Shown: positions 25,272 to 34,762 of the stretch, piece after piece
How positions within the stretch are numbered: the stretch's first letter is position 1
Layout: the number at the start of each line of letters is the position of its first letter
Assembly: GCF_000205165.1 (NCBI RefSeq)
Contig: NZ_GL883826.1
Span: forward strand, 1-57,246
Direction: 5' to 3'
Origin: Paraprevotella xylaniphila YIT 11841
Lineage (GTDB): Bacteria > Bacteroidota > Bacteroidia > Bacteroidales > Bacteroidaceae
Length of the DNA stretch: 57,246 nt
Position numbers and translations under genes: made by a program
The notes under the pieces: generated by a model
What the model saw: the letters and a program-made list of their open reading frames with translations, nothing else
What the model was told of the DNA's origin: nothing
The model's database searches: none

Positions 25272-26069
25272 ATGAAGATTGCAATTATCGGTGCGGGCAA
25301 TATGGGAGGAGCCGTTGCCCGTGGTTTGGCAAAGGGAAGCTTGGTCAAGACATCGGATATCACGGTGTCCAATCCCAGTCGGGGTAAGTTGGAGGCATTG
25401 AAGGTTGAGTTTCCGGAGTTGAACATCACTTGTGAGAATTCCCGGGCGGCGACAAGGGCTGATGTGGTTATATTAGCTGTGAAACCCTGGAAGATACAAG
25501 AGGTGATAGAGGAAATCAAAGGTGGTTTGGATTATGACAATCAGGCGATAGCCTCTATGGCAGGTGGGATTGGCACGGCGCAACTTTGTACTTATTTGGA
25601 TCGTGGCGACGGAGAATACCCCGGAGTGTACTATTTGATACCGAATACGGCCATTGCGGTTATGAGCGGTATGACTTTTATGACTTCCGTTTGTTCCACG
25701 CCGGAATTGGACGCCCAAATGCTGGCGATGTTTAAGGAGATGGGGGATGCCATGTTGGTTGAGGAACGCTTGATGGACGCGGGAATGGCTTTGGCTTCCT
25801 GTGGCATAGCCTATGTGATGCGTTACATCCGTGCGGCTACCGAAGGTGGTGTGGAATTGGGCTTTTATGCCAAGGATGCGCAGCGCGTCATCATGCAGAC
25901 CATGAAGGGTGCCGTGGATTTGTTGGAGGCCGGAGGATTGCATCCGGAAATGGAGATTGATAAAGTGACGACGCCCGGAGGCTTGACCATCCGTGGGCTG
26001 AATGCGATGGAGGAGGCAGGGTTCACCCAAAGCGTCATCAAAGGATTGAGGGCTTCGGTGAAGAAATAA
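25272..26069 (+). CDS. proC: Pyrroline-5-carboxylate reductase
   Basis: 265 residues. It reduces pyrroline-5-carboxylate to proline. The N-terminal NAD(P) loop is IIGAGNMGGAVARGL, SNPSR marks NADP preference, and VVILAVKPWKIQEVI follows. The C-terminal dimer domain ends with TTPGGLTIRGLNAMEEAGF, the P5C-binding signature. The ATG at 25272, preceded by AAGGAGGAG, is a better start than the GTG at 25266. Confidence 0.93.
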   Translation: MKIAIIGAGNMGGAVARGLAKGSLVKTSDITVSNPSRGKLEALKVEFPELNITCENSRAATRADVVILAVKPWKIQEVIEEIKGGLDYDNQAIASMAGGIGTAQLCTYLDRGDGEYPGVYYLIPNTAIAVMSGMTFMTSVCSTPELDAQMLAMFKEMGDAMLVEERLMDAGMALASCGIAYVMRYIRAATEGGVELGFYAKDAQRVIMQTMKGAVDLLEAGGLHPEMEIDKVTTPGGLTIRGLNAMEEAGFTQSVIKGLRASVKK

Positions 26070-26085
26070 GGAAAGGAGTGTCTTT

Positions 26086-27174
26086 ATGTCACAACAATAT
26101 AAACGCATAGCCGTCAAGATAGGAAGTAACGTTCTGACCCGTAAGGACGGGGCTTTGGACGTGACACGCATGTCGGCTTTGGTGGACCAGATTGCCGAAC
26201 TGCGGGAAAACGGTATCGAAGTCATATTGATTTCTTCCGGTGCCGTGGCTAGCGGGAGAGGCGAGCTGAAAGAGGCCGTCTCGCGCAAGATGGACAGCGT
26301 GGACCAACGGCAACTGTTTTCCGCAGTGGGGCAGGCCAAGCTCATCAACCGCTATTACGAACTGTTCCGCGAGCACCGCTTGCCGGTGGGGCAGGTGCTG
26401 ACGATGAAAGAGAGTTTCAGTACGCGCCGCCATTACCTGAACCAACGGAACTGTATGATGGTGATGTTGGAAAACGGGGTTATTCCGATTGTGAACGAGA
26501 ATGACACAGTCAGCGTGACGGAGCTGATGTTTACGGATAACGACGAACTGTCCGGTTTGATTGCCACGATGATGGACGTGCAGGCTTTAATCATATTGAG
26601 CAATGTGGACGGCATATACAACGGCCTTCCCGGCGAACCGGGCGTGGAGGTTATCCGTGAGGTGGAACCGGAACGGGATTTGCAGGAGTATATCCGTACG
26701 GAGAAATCCGGTTTCGGACGCGGCGGGATGATGACCAAATGCTCCATAGCCCGCAAGGTGGCCGACGAAGGCATCGAGGTCATCATTGCCAACGGCAAAC
26801 GCGACGACGTGCTTACGGACTTGGTTTTACGTCCCGGCAGCCGGGTGTGTACCCGTTTTGCTCCGCGTGAAGGCAATGTTTCGAGCGTGAAGAAATGGGT
26901 GGCTCACAGCACAGGGTTCACGAAAGGGAAGGTTTACCTGAACGACAAGGCGGTGGAAGCCGTTTGCGGCGACCGTGCCGTGAGTATCCTGCCGGTAGGA
27001 GTCACGCGTGTGGAAGGCGATTTTGAAAAAGGCGACTTGGTACGTATCATGTCGCCCGAGGGGCAGAATCTGGGAGTGGGGCGCACGGCATATAGCTGCG
27101 AGGAGGCCGTCCGGGTCATCGGGCAGCACGACTGCAAGCCTTTGGTGCATTATGATTATTTGTATTTGGAGTGA
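26086..27174 (+). CDS. proB: Glutamate 5-kinase
   Basis: 362 residues. It phosphorylates glutamate in the first step of proline synthesis. The amino-acid kinase domain has KIGSNVLT, LISSGAVASGRGEL and PIVNENDTVSVTEL. The C-terminal PUA domain (about 275-362) is present, as in E. coli. The start lies 16 bp after the proC stop with a GGAAAGGAG RBS. A hairpin at 27199-27220 precedes proA. Confidence 0.95.
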   Translation: MSQQYKRIAVKIGSNVLTRKDGALDVTRMSALVDQIAELRENGIEVILISSGAVASGRGELKEAVSRKMDSVDQRQLFSAVGQAKLINRYYELFREHRLPVGQVLTMKESFSTRRHYLNQRNCMMVMLENGVIPIVNENDTVSVTELMFTDNDELSGLIATMMDVQALIILSNVDGIYNGLPGEPGVEVIREVEPERDLQEYIRTEKSGFGRGGMMTKCSIARKVADEGIEVIIANGKRDDVLTDLVLRPGSRVCTRFAPREGNVSSVKKWVAHSTGFTKGKVYLNDKAVEAVCGDRAVSILPVGVTRVEGDFEKGDLVRIMSPEGQNLGVGRTAYSCEEAVRVIGQHDCKPLVHYDYLYLE

Positions 27175-27198
27175 ATCCATGCTTTCCGGTGTGGGGCG

Positions 27199-27220
27199 CA
27201 CGTGTCCGGTGCCGGACGTG
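27199..27220. repeat. Hairpin in the proB-proA spacer
   Basis: CACGTGTCCGG pairs with CCGGACGTG around TG, with a small bulge. It may stabilise the transcript or cause partial termination; no T run is seen. Confidence 0.5.
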
Positions 27221-27268
27221 GAACCGTGTAGGTGAAAAATCAATGAAAACAATAATAAAAGGAAAACT

Positions 27269-28519
27269 ATGGATTTGACTTCTCTGTTTGAACGGGCAAG
27301 AGCAGCCGGCCGCGAGTTGCTGCAATTGCCGGTAGGACGTGTGGATGAGATACTACGTGCGGTAGCGGATGAAGCTTTGGCACAGTCGGAATACATCCTG
27401 TCGGAGAATGCGCGCGATTTGGAGCGCATGTCTCCCGATAACCCGATGTACGACCGCCTGAAACTTACATCGGCGCGTTTGGAAGGCATTGCCGCAGACA
27501 CGCGTCATGTGGCGGATTTGCCTTCTCCTTTGGGAAGGGTGCTGAAACATACCGTATTGCCCAACGGATTGGACTTGAAACGGGTGAGCGTGCCGTTCGG
27601 CGTGATAGGGGTGATTTATGAGGCACGCCCCAACGTGAGCTTCGATGTCTTTTCGCTCTGCCTCAAGGCCGGGAGTGCCTGCGTGCTGAAGGGCGGAAGC
27701 GACGCCGACTTTTCCAACCGTGCCATTGTGAAAGTAATCCACGGCGTATTGGAGCGTTTCGGTGTGAATCCGGACATCGTCGTCTTATTACCGGCCGAAC
27801 GTGAGGCCACGGCGGCTTTGTTGCAGGCACGCGGTTATGTGGATTTGCTGATTCCGCGTGGCAGTAGTGCTTTGATTCAATATGTGCGCGAGAATGCCCG
27901 TATTCCGGTCATCGAGACCGGAGCCGGAGTTTGCCATGCTTATTTTGACGTGGATGGGGATGTGCGGAAAGGTGCCGCTATTGTCAACAATGCCAAGACG
28001 CGCCGGGTGAGCGTATGCAATGCGTTGGATAGCGTGTTGGTTCATGCCTCCCGTTTGTCCGACCTGCCGCAATTGTGCGCTCCGTTGCAGGAGAGCCGTG
28101 TGCGCATTTATGCCGACAGCCGCGCCTTGACCGCCCTACAGGGGCATTATCCGGCAGATCTGTTGGAAGCGGCTACGGAGAAACATTTCGGTACTGAGTT
28201 TATGGATTACAAAATGGCCGTGAAGACGGTGGACTCTTTGGACGAGGCGCTGGCCCATATCGCCCGTTTCGGTTCGGGACATAGCGAGTGTATCATCACA
28301 GAGAACGCTGGTGCAGCCGAAAAGTTCTTGCAGTTGGCGGATGCCGCCTGCGTGTATGCCAATGCGCCGACCTCGTTTACCGACGGGGCTCAGTTCGGAC
28401 TTGGAGCCGAGATAGGCATCAGCACCCAGAAGCTGCATGCCCGCGGCCCGATGGCGTTGGAAGAAATCACGACCTACAAATGGTTCGTGCAGGGCGACGG
28501 ACAGGTACGCCCGAAGTAG
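27269..28519 (+). CDS. proA: Gamma-glutamyl phosphate reductase
   Basis: 416 residues. It reduces glutamyl-5-phosphate to glutamate semialdehyde, using the product of ProB. An aldehyde-dehydrogenase-like fold shows [20 protein letters not shown], the cofactor region [15 protein letters not shown] and the catalytic Cys in [20 protein letters not shown]. The C-terminus has [20 protein letters not shown], typical of ProA. It is encoded right after proB and before the carbamoyltransferase. Confidence 0.96.
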   Translation: MDLTSLFERARAAGRELLQLPVGRVDEILRAVADEALAQSEYILSENARDLERMSPDNPMYDRLKLTSARLEGIAADTRHVADLPSPLGRVLKHTVLPNGLDLKRVSVPFGVIGVIYEARPNVSFDVFSLCLKAGSACVLKGGSDADFSNRAIVKVIHGVLERFGVNPDIVVLLPAEREATAALLQARGYVDLLIPRGSSALIQYVRENARIPVIETGAGVCHAYFDVDGDVRKGAAIVNNAKTRRVSVCNALDSVLVHASRLSDLPQLCAPLQESRVRIYADSRALTALQGHYPADLLEAATEKHFGTEFMDYKMAVKTVDSLDEALAHIARFGSGHSECIITENAGAAEKFLQLADAACVYANAPTSFTDGAQFGLGAEIGISTQKLHARGPMALEEITTYKWFVQGDGQVRPK

Positions 28520-28549
28520 TCCGATTATCAATCATTAAACAACAATCTT

Positions 28550-29512
28550 ATGAGAGTATTTCAAAACGTAGAAGACTTAGGCGATTTGAAAGCCGCCTTG
28601 CGCGAGGCTTTCGAGGTAAAGAAGAATCGTTTTCAATATCAGGAACTGGGGCGGAACAAGACTGCCCTCCTCATCTTCTTCAACAACAGCCTGCGCACGC
28701 GGTTGAGCACGCAGAAGGCAGCCATGAATCTTGGCATGAACGTCATCGTGCTCGACGTGAACCAAGGGGCATGGAAACTGGAGACGGAGCGTGGCGTGAT
28801 TATGGATGGCGACAAGAGCGAACATTTGTTGGAGGCCATTCCCGTGATGGGATGTTATTGCGACCTTATCGGAGTCCGTTCGTTTGCCACCTTCGAAAGC
28901 CGTAAGGACGATTATGAGGAAAAGATATTGAACCAGTTTATCCGTTACTCCGGCAAGCCCGTATTCTTTATGGAGAGTGCCACGGTGCATCCCTTGCAGA
29001 GCTTTGCTGATTTGATTACCATCGAAGAGTATAAACGGACGGCGCGCCCCAAGGTGGTGCTCTCGTGGGCTCCTCATCCCAAGGCGTTGCCGCAGGCCGT
29101 ACCCAACAGTTTCGCCCAATGGATGAACGCCGCCGATGTGGATTTTGTCGTGACGCATCCTGAAGGTTATGAACTCGATCCGAAGTTCGTAGGTGACGCC
29201 CGTGTGGAGTACGACCAACTGAAAGCCTTCGAAGGAGCCGACTTCATCTACGCCAAGAACTGGAGCTGTCCCGGTGTGACCCGTCCGGCGGACTACGGAA
29301 AGGTGTTGAACAAGGACATGAGTTGGACGGTGGATGCCGCTCACATGGCTGTGACGAACAACGCTTTCTTCATGCATTGCCTGCCTGTGCGCCGCAATAT
29401 GATTGTGACGGACGATGTGATAGAAAGCCCGCAATCGTTGGTCATCCCCGAGGCTGCCAATCGTGAGATTTCAGCCACAGTAGTGCTTAAACGAATGCTT
29501 GAGGCATTATAG
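28550..29512 (+). CDS. argF': N-succinylornithine carbamoyltransferase (ArgF')
   Basis: 320 residues. It transfers carbamoyl phosphate to an N-acylated ornithine. The carbamoyl-phosphate motif reads FFNNSLRTRLSTQK, then HPLQSFADL and HCLPVRRNMIVTDD. The proline/serine position that separates succinyl- from acetyl-ornithine enzymes is Ser90 in DGDKSEHLLEAIPV. From memory, B. fragilis has Pro90 and X. campestris has Glu92 there, and small residues favour succinylornithine. So the pathway here probably uses succinylated intermediates throughout. The gene is fused to the proline cluster by position, not placed with argG-argD. Confidence 0.9.
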   Translation: MRVFQNVEDLGDLKAALREAFEVKKNRFQYQELGRNKTALLIFFNNSLRTRLSTQKAAMNLGMNVIVLDVNQGAWKLETERGVIMDGDKSEHLLEAIPVMGCYCDLIGVRSFATFESRKDDYEEKILNQFIRYSGKPVFFMESATVHPLQSFADLITIEEYKRTARPKVVLSWAPHPKALPQAVPNSFAQWMNAADVDFVVTHPEGYELDPKFVGDARVEYDQLKAFEGADFIYAKNWSCPGVTRPADYGKVLNKDMSWTVDAAHMAVTNNAFFMHCLPVRRNMIVTDDVIESPQSLVIPEAANREISATVVLKRMLEAL

Positions 29513-29523
29513 CCTTGACACAT

Positions 29524-29562
29524 CTGGCCGGCAAGCGTAGGGTGTCCTTGTTTGCCGGTCAG
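29524..29562 (+). terminator. Hairpin at the end of the arginine/proline cluster
   Basis: CTGGCCGGCAA pairs with TTGCCGGTCAG (one bulge), just after the argF' stop and facing the converging NigD-like gene. The T run is weak. Confidence 0.5.
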
Positions 29563-29623
29563 GTTAAAAGGAATACAAAGGAAAGCCAAGGTCTTTTTAT
29601 GAAGACTATTTGGGCGTGAAGTA

Positions 29624-30313
29624 CTAAAAGCCGAACTGCCACGTTTTCCGCCCGTCGAAAGTCAGAACCGTGAAGGCGATGCTGTCACCTTCTTGTAGGC
29701 CGAGAGGAAGAAGGGGGAGGCTGGCATATACCGTGGTGGAATATGAATACGGGTCGCCGGGCTGTCGGTGATAAAGTGACAAGTGGTAAATTGTTCCGGT
29801 GTAGGAAGAACGGGTGGAATCCGTCCGGTATCCCCATTCCTGCCTGCCACCTTGTGTTTTAGGTGCGAGGTGAAGGTTGAGGTAATCTCCTCCATGCCAT
29901 ATACTGTTGATTGCCAATGGAGCGTCATCGTCCGACGGTTCTTCTTTCGGTTTCAAGAGGTTGACCGTCTCGGCTGTATAGACTTTAGCCACAGGATGCC
30001 CTTCTTGGTAGTCGGCTGTCACTTCGTAGCCGCATACGAGACGGTAGGCGGCATCAGGCTGCAAGCCTTGTATAGGGCTATTGATGGCATATATTTTACC
30101 GTCGTCGGTGACAAAATGCGTGCCGTTGCCTCTTGCATCGGTGTAAACCTCGACGAATTCCGTCAGAAGTGAGGGATATACGTATCCGTTTTCTTCATCG
30201 TCACTACATGCTGTACAGCACAGGCAGCCTATAAGAAACAGACAGGCTTTCCCCCTTTCCGGCAGGAACCGGAAAAGCGGAAAGCCTGTTTTTAATCCCA
30301 AATGCCTTTTCAT
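29624..30313 (-). CDS. NigD-like lipoprotein
   Basis: 229 residues. It begins MKRHLGLKTGF. After a hydrophobic segment, CLFLIGCLCCTACSDDEE gives a lipobox with Cys36 as the likely lipid anchor; acidic residues right after it suggest surface export. The mature part has the pattern of the NigD family of Bacteroidetes (N-terminal OB-like and C-terminal beta domains). That family was named from a bacteriocin-associated gene and has no fixed function. The ATG at 30313 lies 4 bp after the stop of the acyltransferase gene, so the two are co-transcribed. Confidence 0.65.
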   Translation of the reverse strand: MKRHLGLKTGFPLFRFLPERGKACLFLIGCLCCTACSDDEENGYVYPSLLTEFVEVYTDARGNGTHFVTDDGKIYAINSPIQGLQPDAAYRLVCGYEVTADYQEGHPVAKVYTAETVNLLKPKEEPSDDDAPLAINSIWHGGDYLNLHLAPKTQGGRQEWGYRTDSTRSSYTGTIYHLSLYHRQPGDPYSYSTTVYASLPLLPLGLQEGDSIAFTVLTFDGRKTWQFGF

Positions 30314-30317
30314 ATCC

Positions 30318-31475
30318 TTATTTCTGATGGGCGGCCATATAATTAAACACCGGATTGGCATACATCGTGAGCAGGCGTTCGCGTAAGAAAGCCGTGTCAG
30401 GGTTGGGTAAGGTTACTTTTTCCAGACGGTTTTCGAGGTAAGCTTCAAAACGTGCTTTCTCTTCAGAAGTGTAATGTGCTGCAAACTCTTGTGTGCCCCG
30501 TAGCAAGTCGGCAGCCACATAATTTCCGGCGTATAACTTGTAATTGCGGTGAATCTCCTTGTCGATATGAGATGCCACGGCCGTGAACAGTTCCGTCTTG
30601 GGCATATCGGCGGGTAATGTGCCCAACCAATCGTTCAGCGGGCCTGCCATCCGGAAGCATATCCTTCCTTTGTATCCGAAAATCCCGGTCTGCATGTTCA
30701 CCAGGTCGTCTTTCGGACTCTTCTTGAAACCTTCGATGTCGCGCTTCTGTTGGAATTCCTGTGCTTTCAAATAATCGCAAGGGTCGTATTCGTATGAAAG
30801 TGCAGTCGGTACGAGATTCAGCTGTTTCAGGCGGTCGATGGTGCTTCCTTCTCCTCCCATGGCCATCATTTTGAGGATGGAATCCTGCGTGCGGTCGTTT
30901 GAATCCTTGGCGCGTCCTTCCCGTTGGGCAATCCAGATGTTCTCATGTTTTGTAGCGATGGCATAGTGCATGTAGCGGCTCAACCGTGTGCTGGAAGCTA
31001 GCATTTGGCGCAGGCTCACAGAGCGTTGCACGATGAATGCCTTGTCCACCCTTACCAGTTTTTTAATCCATGGGCGTATCAACAGATTGTCGCCGATGGC
31101 AATTTCCATAGTGTTGCCGAAACCGTTGTCCAAGAGACTGATGGAAAGGAAAGCAGAGTCCATCACGATGTCGCGGTGGTTGGTGATGAAAGTATGCGGT
31201 ACACTTTTGTCTACCGACTGGCTGTTCTCCAACACCAGGCCGTCGCTGCATTTGCCGACAATACCGTGAAGCAAAGGGTAGAAGAAAGTCTGTTGCACTT
31301 CTAAGTTTGTCCGGCAACGGCGAAGACGGTTGCATGCCACTTCGTAAGGTACTTCGGGCAAGACCTGTTCGGTGGCGGCGCGGAATTCCGGGTCGGCTAT
31401 CAGTTCTTCAAAAACGGCCGGGAGTTCTTCCGGGTCGTATGGACGGATTTCGTCGAATTCTTCAGGCGTACGCAT
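30318..31475 (-). CDS. Acyltransferase, PlsB/PlsC-like (glycerolipid synthesis)
   Basis: 385 residues. The acyltransferase block I motif appears as FITNHRDIVMDSAF (His-x5-Asp, one residue longer than the standard His-x4-Asp), and block III may be IWIAQREGRAKDSNDRTQD. There is no strong transmembrane helix, so it is probably a peripheral membrane enzyme. It likely acylates a lysophosphatidate-type or other lipid. It starts 15 bp after the ddl stop in a minus-strand operon with ddl and rluD. Confidence 0.75.
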   Translation of the reverse strand: MRTPEEFDEIRPYDPEELPAVFEELIADPEFRAATEQVLPEVPYEVACNRLRRCRTNLEVQQTFFYPLLHGIVGKCSDGLVLENSQSVDKSVPHTFITNHRDIVMDSAFLSISLLDNGFGNTMEIAIGDNLLIRPWIKKLVRVDKAFIVQRSVSLRQMLASSTRLSRYMHYAIATKHENIWIAQREGRAKDSNDRTQDSILKMMAMGGEGSTIDRLKQLNLVPTALSYEYDPCDYLKAQEFQQKRDIEGFKKSPKDDLVNMQTGIFGYKGRICFRMAGPLNDWLGTLPADMPKTELFTAVASHIDKEIHRNYKLYAGNYVAADLLRGTQEFAAHYTSEEKARFEAYLENRLEKVTLPNPDTAFLRERLLTMYANPVFNYMAAHQK

Positions 31476-31490
31476 AAGCGGATAATTGAG

Positions 31491-32498
31491 TTATGACAGT
31501 TTGTTTTCGATGATGTCGGTCAACACGTCTTTCATGTCCATTCCGGCAGCCCGTACCTGTTGGGGAATGAAACTGGTGGCGGTCATGCCCGGTGTGGTGT
31601 TGACTTCCAACATGTTGATTCTTTCTTTCTCTTTGCCGTTTTCGTCGGTGGTGTGCGTGATGATATAGTCCACCCGGATGATACCGTTGCATCCCAATAT
31701 GTCATATATCATGGAGGTGATGAGGCTTACGCGCTCGGCGGTTTCTTCTTTCAGGCGTGCCGGCGTGATTTCCCTGACCTGTCCGTTGTACTTGGCGTTG
31801 TAATCGAAAAACTCGTTGTCGCTCACTACTTCGGTGGCGGGCAGCACCACTTCTTTCTCTTGCGTCTTGTAGCAACCTTGGCTGATTTCCGTTCCTTCCA
31901 TGAACGCTTCCACCATGACTTCGTCACTTTCGTGCATGGCTTTCAGGATGGCTTCGTGTATTTGGTCTGCACTTTTTACTTTCGTCACACCGAAACTGGA
32001 ACCGCCCGCATTGGGCTTCACGAAACAGGGTAGGCCTATTTTCTCTATGATTTCGTCGTCGGTGACCAAATGCTCGAACCCTTTACGGACGATGAGGCTT
32101 TCGCTGACACTGACACCGAATCCTTTCAGGTACTGGTTCAGGGTGAATTTATTGAATGTCATGGCCTCCACGAGCACGTCTGATGTGGAGTAAGGCAAAT
32201 GGATGAGGTCGAAATATCCTTGCAGGATGCCGTTCTCGCCCGGAGTGCCGTGTATGGTGATGTAGGCGAAATCAGGCCGGATACGCTTGCCGCCTTCCAT
32301 GAAACTGAAATCGTTGCGGTCCACGTTCGAACGGCTCCCGTCTTTCAGGTGAGCCTCCCATGCCATGCCTTTGATTTCGATGATATAAACTTCATATCTT
32401 TCCTTGTCGAGAAAGGAATAGATGCCTTCGGCGCTCCGAAGGGAAACGTCGTGTTCGGAGGAATCCCCTCCGGCTACAATCGCGATTGTTTTTTTCAT
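31491..32498 (-). CDS. ddl: D-alanine--D-alanine ligase
   Basis: 335 residues. An ATP-grasp enzyme that makes D-Ala-D-Ala for peptidoglycan. It shows AIVAGGDSSEHDVSLRSAEG, ITIHGTPGENGILQGYFDL, PCFVKPNAGGSSFGVTKV (ATP contact Lys and glycine loop) and the metal site NGIIRVDYII with LEVNTTPGMT. With murF at 54683 the window supplies two consecutive steps of cell-wall precursor synthesis, but from separate loci. Confidence 0.95.
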   Translation of the reverse strand: MKKTIAIVAGGDSSEHDVSLRSAEGIYSFLDKERYEVYIIEIKGMAWEAHLKDGSRSNVDRNDFSFMEGGKRIRPDFAYITIHGTPGENGILQGYFDLIHLPYSTSDVLVEAMTFNKFTLNQYLKGFGVSVSESLIVRKGFEHLVTDDEIIEKIGLPCFVKPNAGGSSFGVTKVKSADQIHEAILKAMHESDEVMVEAFMEGTEISQGCYKTQEKEVVLPATEVVSDNEFFDYNAKYNGQVREITPARLKEETAERVSLITSMIYDILGCNGIIRVDYIITHTTDENGKEKERINMLEVNTTPGMTATSFIPQQVRAAGMDMKDVLTDIIENKLS

Positions 32499-32532
32499 TT
32501 TTTGCCGATATTATAAAAGCTTATGTTCTTGT

Positions 32533-33624
32533 TTATTCCATACCCCTATGCGCGGTGTAACTGCGCCACCGTTCCAATAGTGCCGTCATGTCTGCCGGGA
32601 GTTCCGAAGTGAAATACATCTCCTGTCCGCTGCGCGGATGTATGAATCCCAACGTCCGGGCATGGAGTGCCTGACGCGGACATACGGCAAAGCAGTTCTG
32701 TATGAATTGCTTATATTTGCTGAATTGTGTGCCGCGCAGGATCTCGTTCCCGCCATAACGTTCGTCGTTGAAAAGCGGATGGCCGATATGCTTCATGTGG
32801 GCACGGATTTGATGGGTACGTCCGGTTTCCAACCTGCATTCCACGAGCGTGACATAATTGAAATTCTCCAGTACGCGATAGTGGGTGACGGCATGTTTCC
32901 CGATTCCGCTGTCCGGTGGAAATACTGCCATCTGCATCCGGTCTTTCGGGTGGCGGGCGATGTTGCCTTCGATACGTCCTTCTTCATCCTGAAAGCTTCC
33001 CCAGACCAAAGCATTGTACAGCCTTTGGGTGGTTTTGTTGAAGAACTGCCGCCCCAGATGCGTTTTGGCATCGGCATTTTTGGCCACTACGAGAAGTCCG
33101 GAGGTGTCCTTGTCTATGCGGTGTACCAACCCTACAGTCGGGTCGTTCGGGTCATAGTCCGGATTGTCTTTCAGATGCCAGGCGATGGCATTGACCAACG
33201 TGCCGGTATAATTCCCGCAGCCGGGATGTACCACCAATCCCGCAGGTTTGTCCACCACCATCAGGTCTTCGTCTTCATACACGATGTCGAGGGGAATGTC
33301 TTCCGGGATGATTTCATTTTCATATTTAGGCCGATCCAGGAGAATGACGATTTCATCGAGCGGTTTCACCTTATAGCTGCTTTTCACCGGCCGTCCGTTT
33401 ACGAGGATGAATTCCTGCTCGGCAGCCCGTTGCAGCCGGTTGCGCGACGTATTGTATAGATGTTCCATAAGGAATTTGTCTATTCTCATCGGCTTTTGTC
33501 CGCTGTCCGCTGTCAGGCGGTGGTGTTCGTACACCGATACGCCTTCTTCGTCTGGTTCTTCGTCCGTGAACGGAATGCCGTTCAATGGTAGCCTGTCTTT
33601 GTCGTTGCTACAGTCCGTATTCAT
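32533..33624 (-). CDS. rluD: Ribosomal large subunit pseudouridine synthase, RluD type
   Basis: 363 residues. An N-terminal S4 RNA-binding domain (RIDKFLMEHL, then SRNRLQRAAEQEFILVNGR) precedes the RluA/RluD catalytic domain, whose Asp lies in LVHRIDKDTSGLLVVAKN. The C-terminal RTHQIRAHMKHIGHPL is conserved. It modifies uridines of 23S rRNA, probably near helix 69. It is in a minus-strand operon with the PASTA protein upstream and ddl downstream. Confidence 0.92.
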   Translation of the reverse strand: MNTDCSNDKDRLPLNGIPFTDEEPDEEGVSVYEHHRLTADSGQKPMRIDKFLMEHLYNTSRNRLQRAAEQEFILVNGRPVKSSYKVKPLDEIVILLDRPKYENEIIPEDIPLDIVYEDEDLMVVDKPAGLVVHPGCGNYTGTLVNAIAWHLKDNPDYDPNDPTVGLVHRIDKDTSGLLVVAKNADAKTHLGRQFFNKTTQRLYNALVWGSFQDEEGRIEGNIARHPKDRMQMAVFPPDSGIGKHAVTHYRVLENFNYVTLVECRLETGRTHQIRAHMKHIGHPLFNDERYGGNEILRGTQFSKYKQFIQNCFAVCPRQALHARTLGFIHPRSGQEMYFTSELPADMTALLERWRSYTAHRGME

Positions 33625-33645
33625 TGTGTCATGAGGGAACGTGTG

Positions 33646-34302
33646 TTAAAAATCATCCGGGGCCGTGACATCCCGGTCTTCGTCATAAAGCTCTTCTTCC
33701 GTGACGGGAATAGAGTCGTTGCCGGAAACGTAGAGCGAATCGTCGCCAAAGCTTCCGCTTCCTACCTGTAGGGTCAATTCGGCATCAATAGGGATACGGT
33801 CGCCCCCGAAGATATTCTTTCCACGGTATTTCACACCGTACACCCAATCTCTTTCACCGTCTACGTATTCACACGGGCTGAGTTTGAATCCCATGGCCGT
33901 CAACCGCGCTTCCGCCTCGCGCAGGGAGCTGTTGTCGGCAATGTCCGGCATCGGGAGGGTGGGAGTGCGTGTCGTATTGATGGTCAGGTAGATTTCCCGC
34001 CCGGGTTTCACTTGGCTGTTGTTGGCCGGAGTCTGTTCCAATACCGTACCGGAAGGCAGCGTCTTGTTATATCCGGAATCCGTGACGACAGCCACTAACC
34101 CTTGCCTTTCCAAAGTCTGGCGTGCGTCGTACACACGCATGCCTTTCACGTTCGGCACGGTGATTTCCACCCCATGCATGGTGTAGCGTTCCAGTCCGAT
34201 CCAGATGCCGGCAGCGATGGCTACTATGATTAGGAACATCGCCAGCAGATTCACCCAAATGATTTTGCTAGTCAGTTTGCCGAAGAATTCTTTTATGGTC
34301 AT
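33646..34302 (-). CDS. PASTA-domain membrane protein
   Basis: 218 residues. An N-terminal transmembrane helix (about 15-37, IWVNLLAMFLIIVAIAAGIW) anchors three PASTA-type repeats. The first starts VTVPNVKGMRVYDARQTLER-like (here EITVPNVKG), the second follows TLPMPDIADNSSLREAEARL, and the last ends with ELTLQVGSG. The C-terminal tail is acidic. PASTA domains bind peptidoglycan or beta-lactam-like ligands, but no kinase or penicillin-binding domain is fused here, so it is a stand-alone cell-envelope protein. The start at 34302 was chosen because the upstream extension (to 34383) is another, unlikely signal-like stretch. Confidence 0.8.
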   Translation of the reverse strand: MTIKEFFGKLTSKIIWVNLLAMFLIIVAIAAGIWIGLERYTMHGVEITVPNVKGMRVYDARQTLERQGLVAVVTDSGYNKTLPSGTVLEQTPANNSQVKPGREIYLTINTTRTPTLPMPDIADNSSLREAEARLTAMGFKLSPCEYVDGERDWVYGVKYRGKNIFGGDRIPIDAELTLQVGSGSFGDDSLYVSGNDSIPVTEEELYDEDRDVTAPDDF

Positions 34303-34410
34303 TGCGAGTACCTGTGTATGTTCGGGGGACAAAGGTACTAATAAAAAAGAAAAAAGAAGTAAGGGTTTCCTTACTTCTTTCAATTTCTTTCGGAAAAAGA
34401 TGGCTATAAC

Positions 34411-34566
34411 TTATTTACCGTGTCTTTCGTCGGATACGGAAAGTTTCTTACGGCCTTTGGCACGGCGTGAAGCCAATACTTTGCGACCGTTTTTCGTAGT
34501 CATTCTTTCACGGAAACCATGCTTGTTCTTTCTCTTTCTGTTGTGGGGTTGAAATGTTCTTTTCAT
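34411..34566 (-). CDS. rpmH: 50S ribosomal protein L34
   Basis: 51 residues, extremely basic. It opens [18 protein letters not shown] and continues with [20 protein letters not shown], the universal L34 sequence, then a short acidic tail [11 protein letters not shown]. It is a component of the large ribosomal subunit. The gene lies divergent from efp, with a promoter at 34610-34617. The start codon ATG is at 34564-34566 and the stop TAA at 34411-34413. Confidence 0.96.
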   Translation of the reverse strand: MKRTFQPHNRKRKNKHGFRERMTTKNGRKVLASRRAKGRKKLSVSDERHGK

Positions 34567-34609
34567 TGTTATATTCTGTTTTTATTTGTTTCTTATCGGG
34601 TTCGGGGTG

Positions 34610-34617
34610 CAAAATTA
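34610..34617 (-). promoter_or_regulatory. Promoter -7 element for rpmH
   Basis: The minus strand reads TAATTTTG (TAnnTTTG), 43 bp before the L34 start. Confidence 0.55.
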
Positions 34618-34691
34618 GGCACTTTTTTTAAATTAAGCAAGAGATAAGTCATTTTCTACCAAAACTTTTGTGTTTTTTTTCTTTTTTCCAT

Positions 34692-34699
34692 TAACTTTG
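34692..34699 (+). promoter_or_regulatory. Promoter -7 element for efp
   Basis: TAACTTTG (TAnnTTTG), with TTTTGTG about 20 bp upstream as a -33 candidate. It lies 63 bp before the efp ATG. Confidence 0.6.
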
Positions 34700-34762
34700 C
34701 AGCGCAAACGGAAGTGTGCATTGATTATATACATTTAAAATAGAATACAAAGCAAGATTTTT

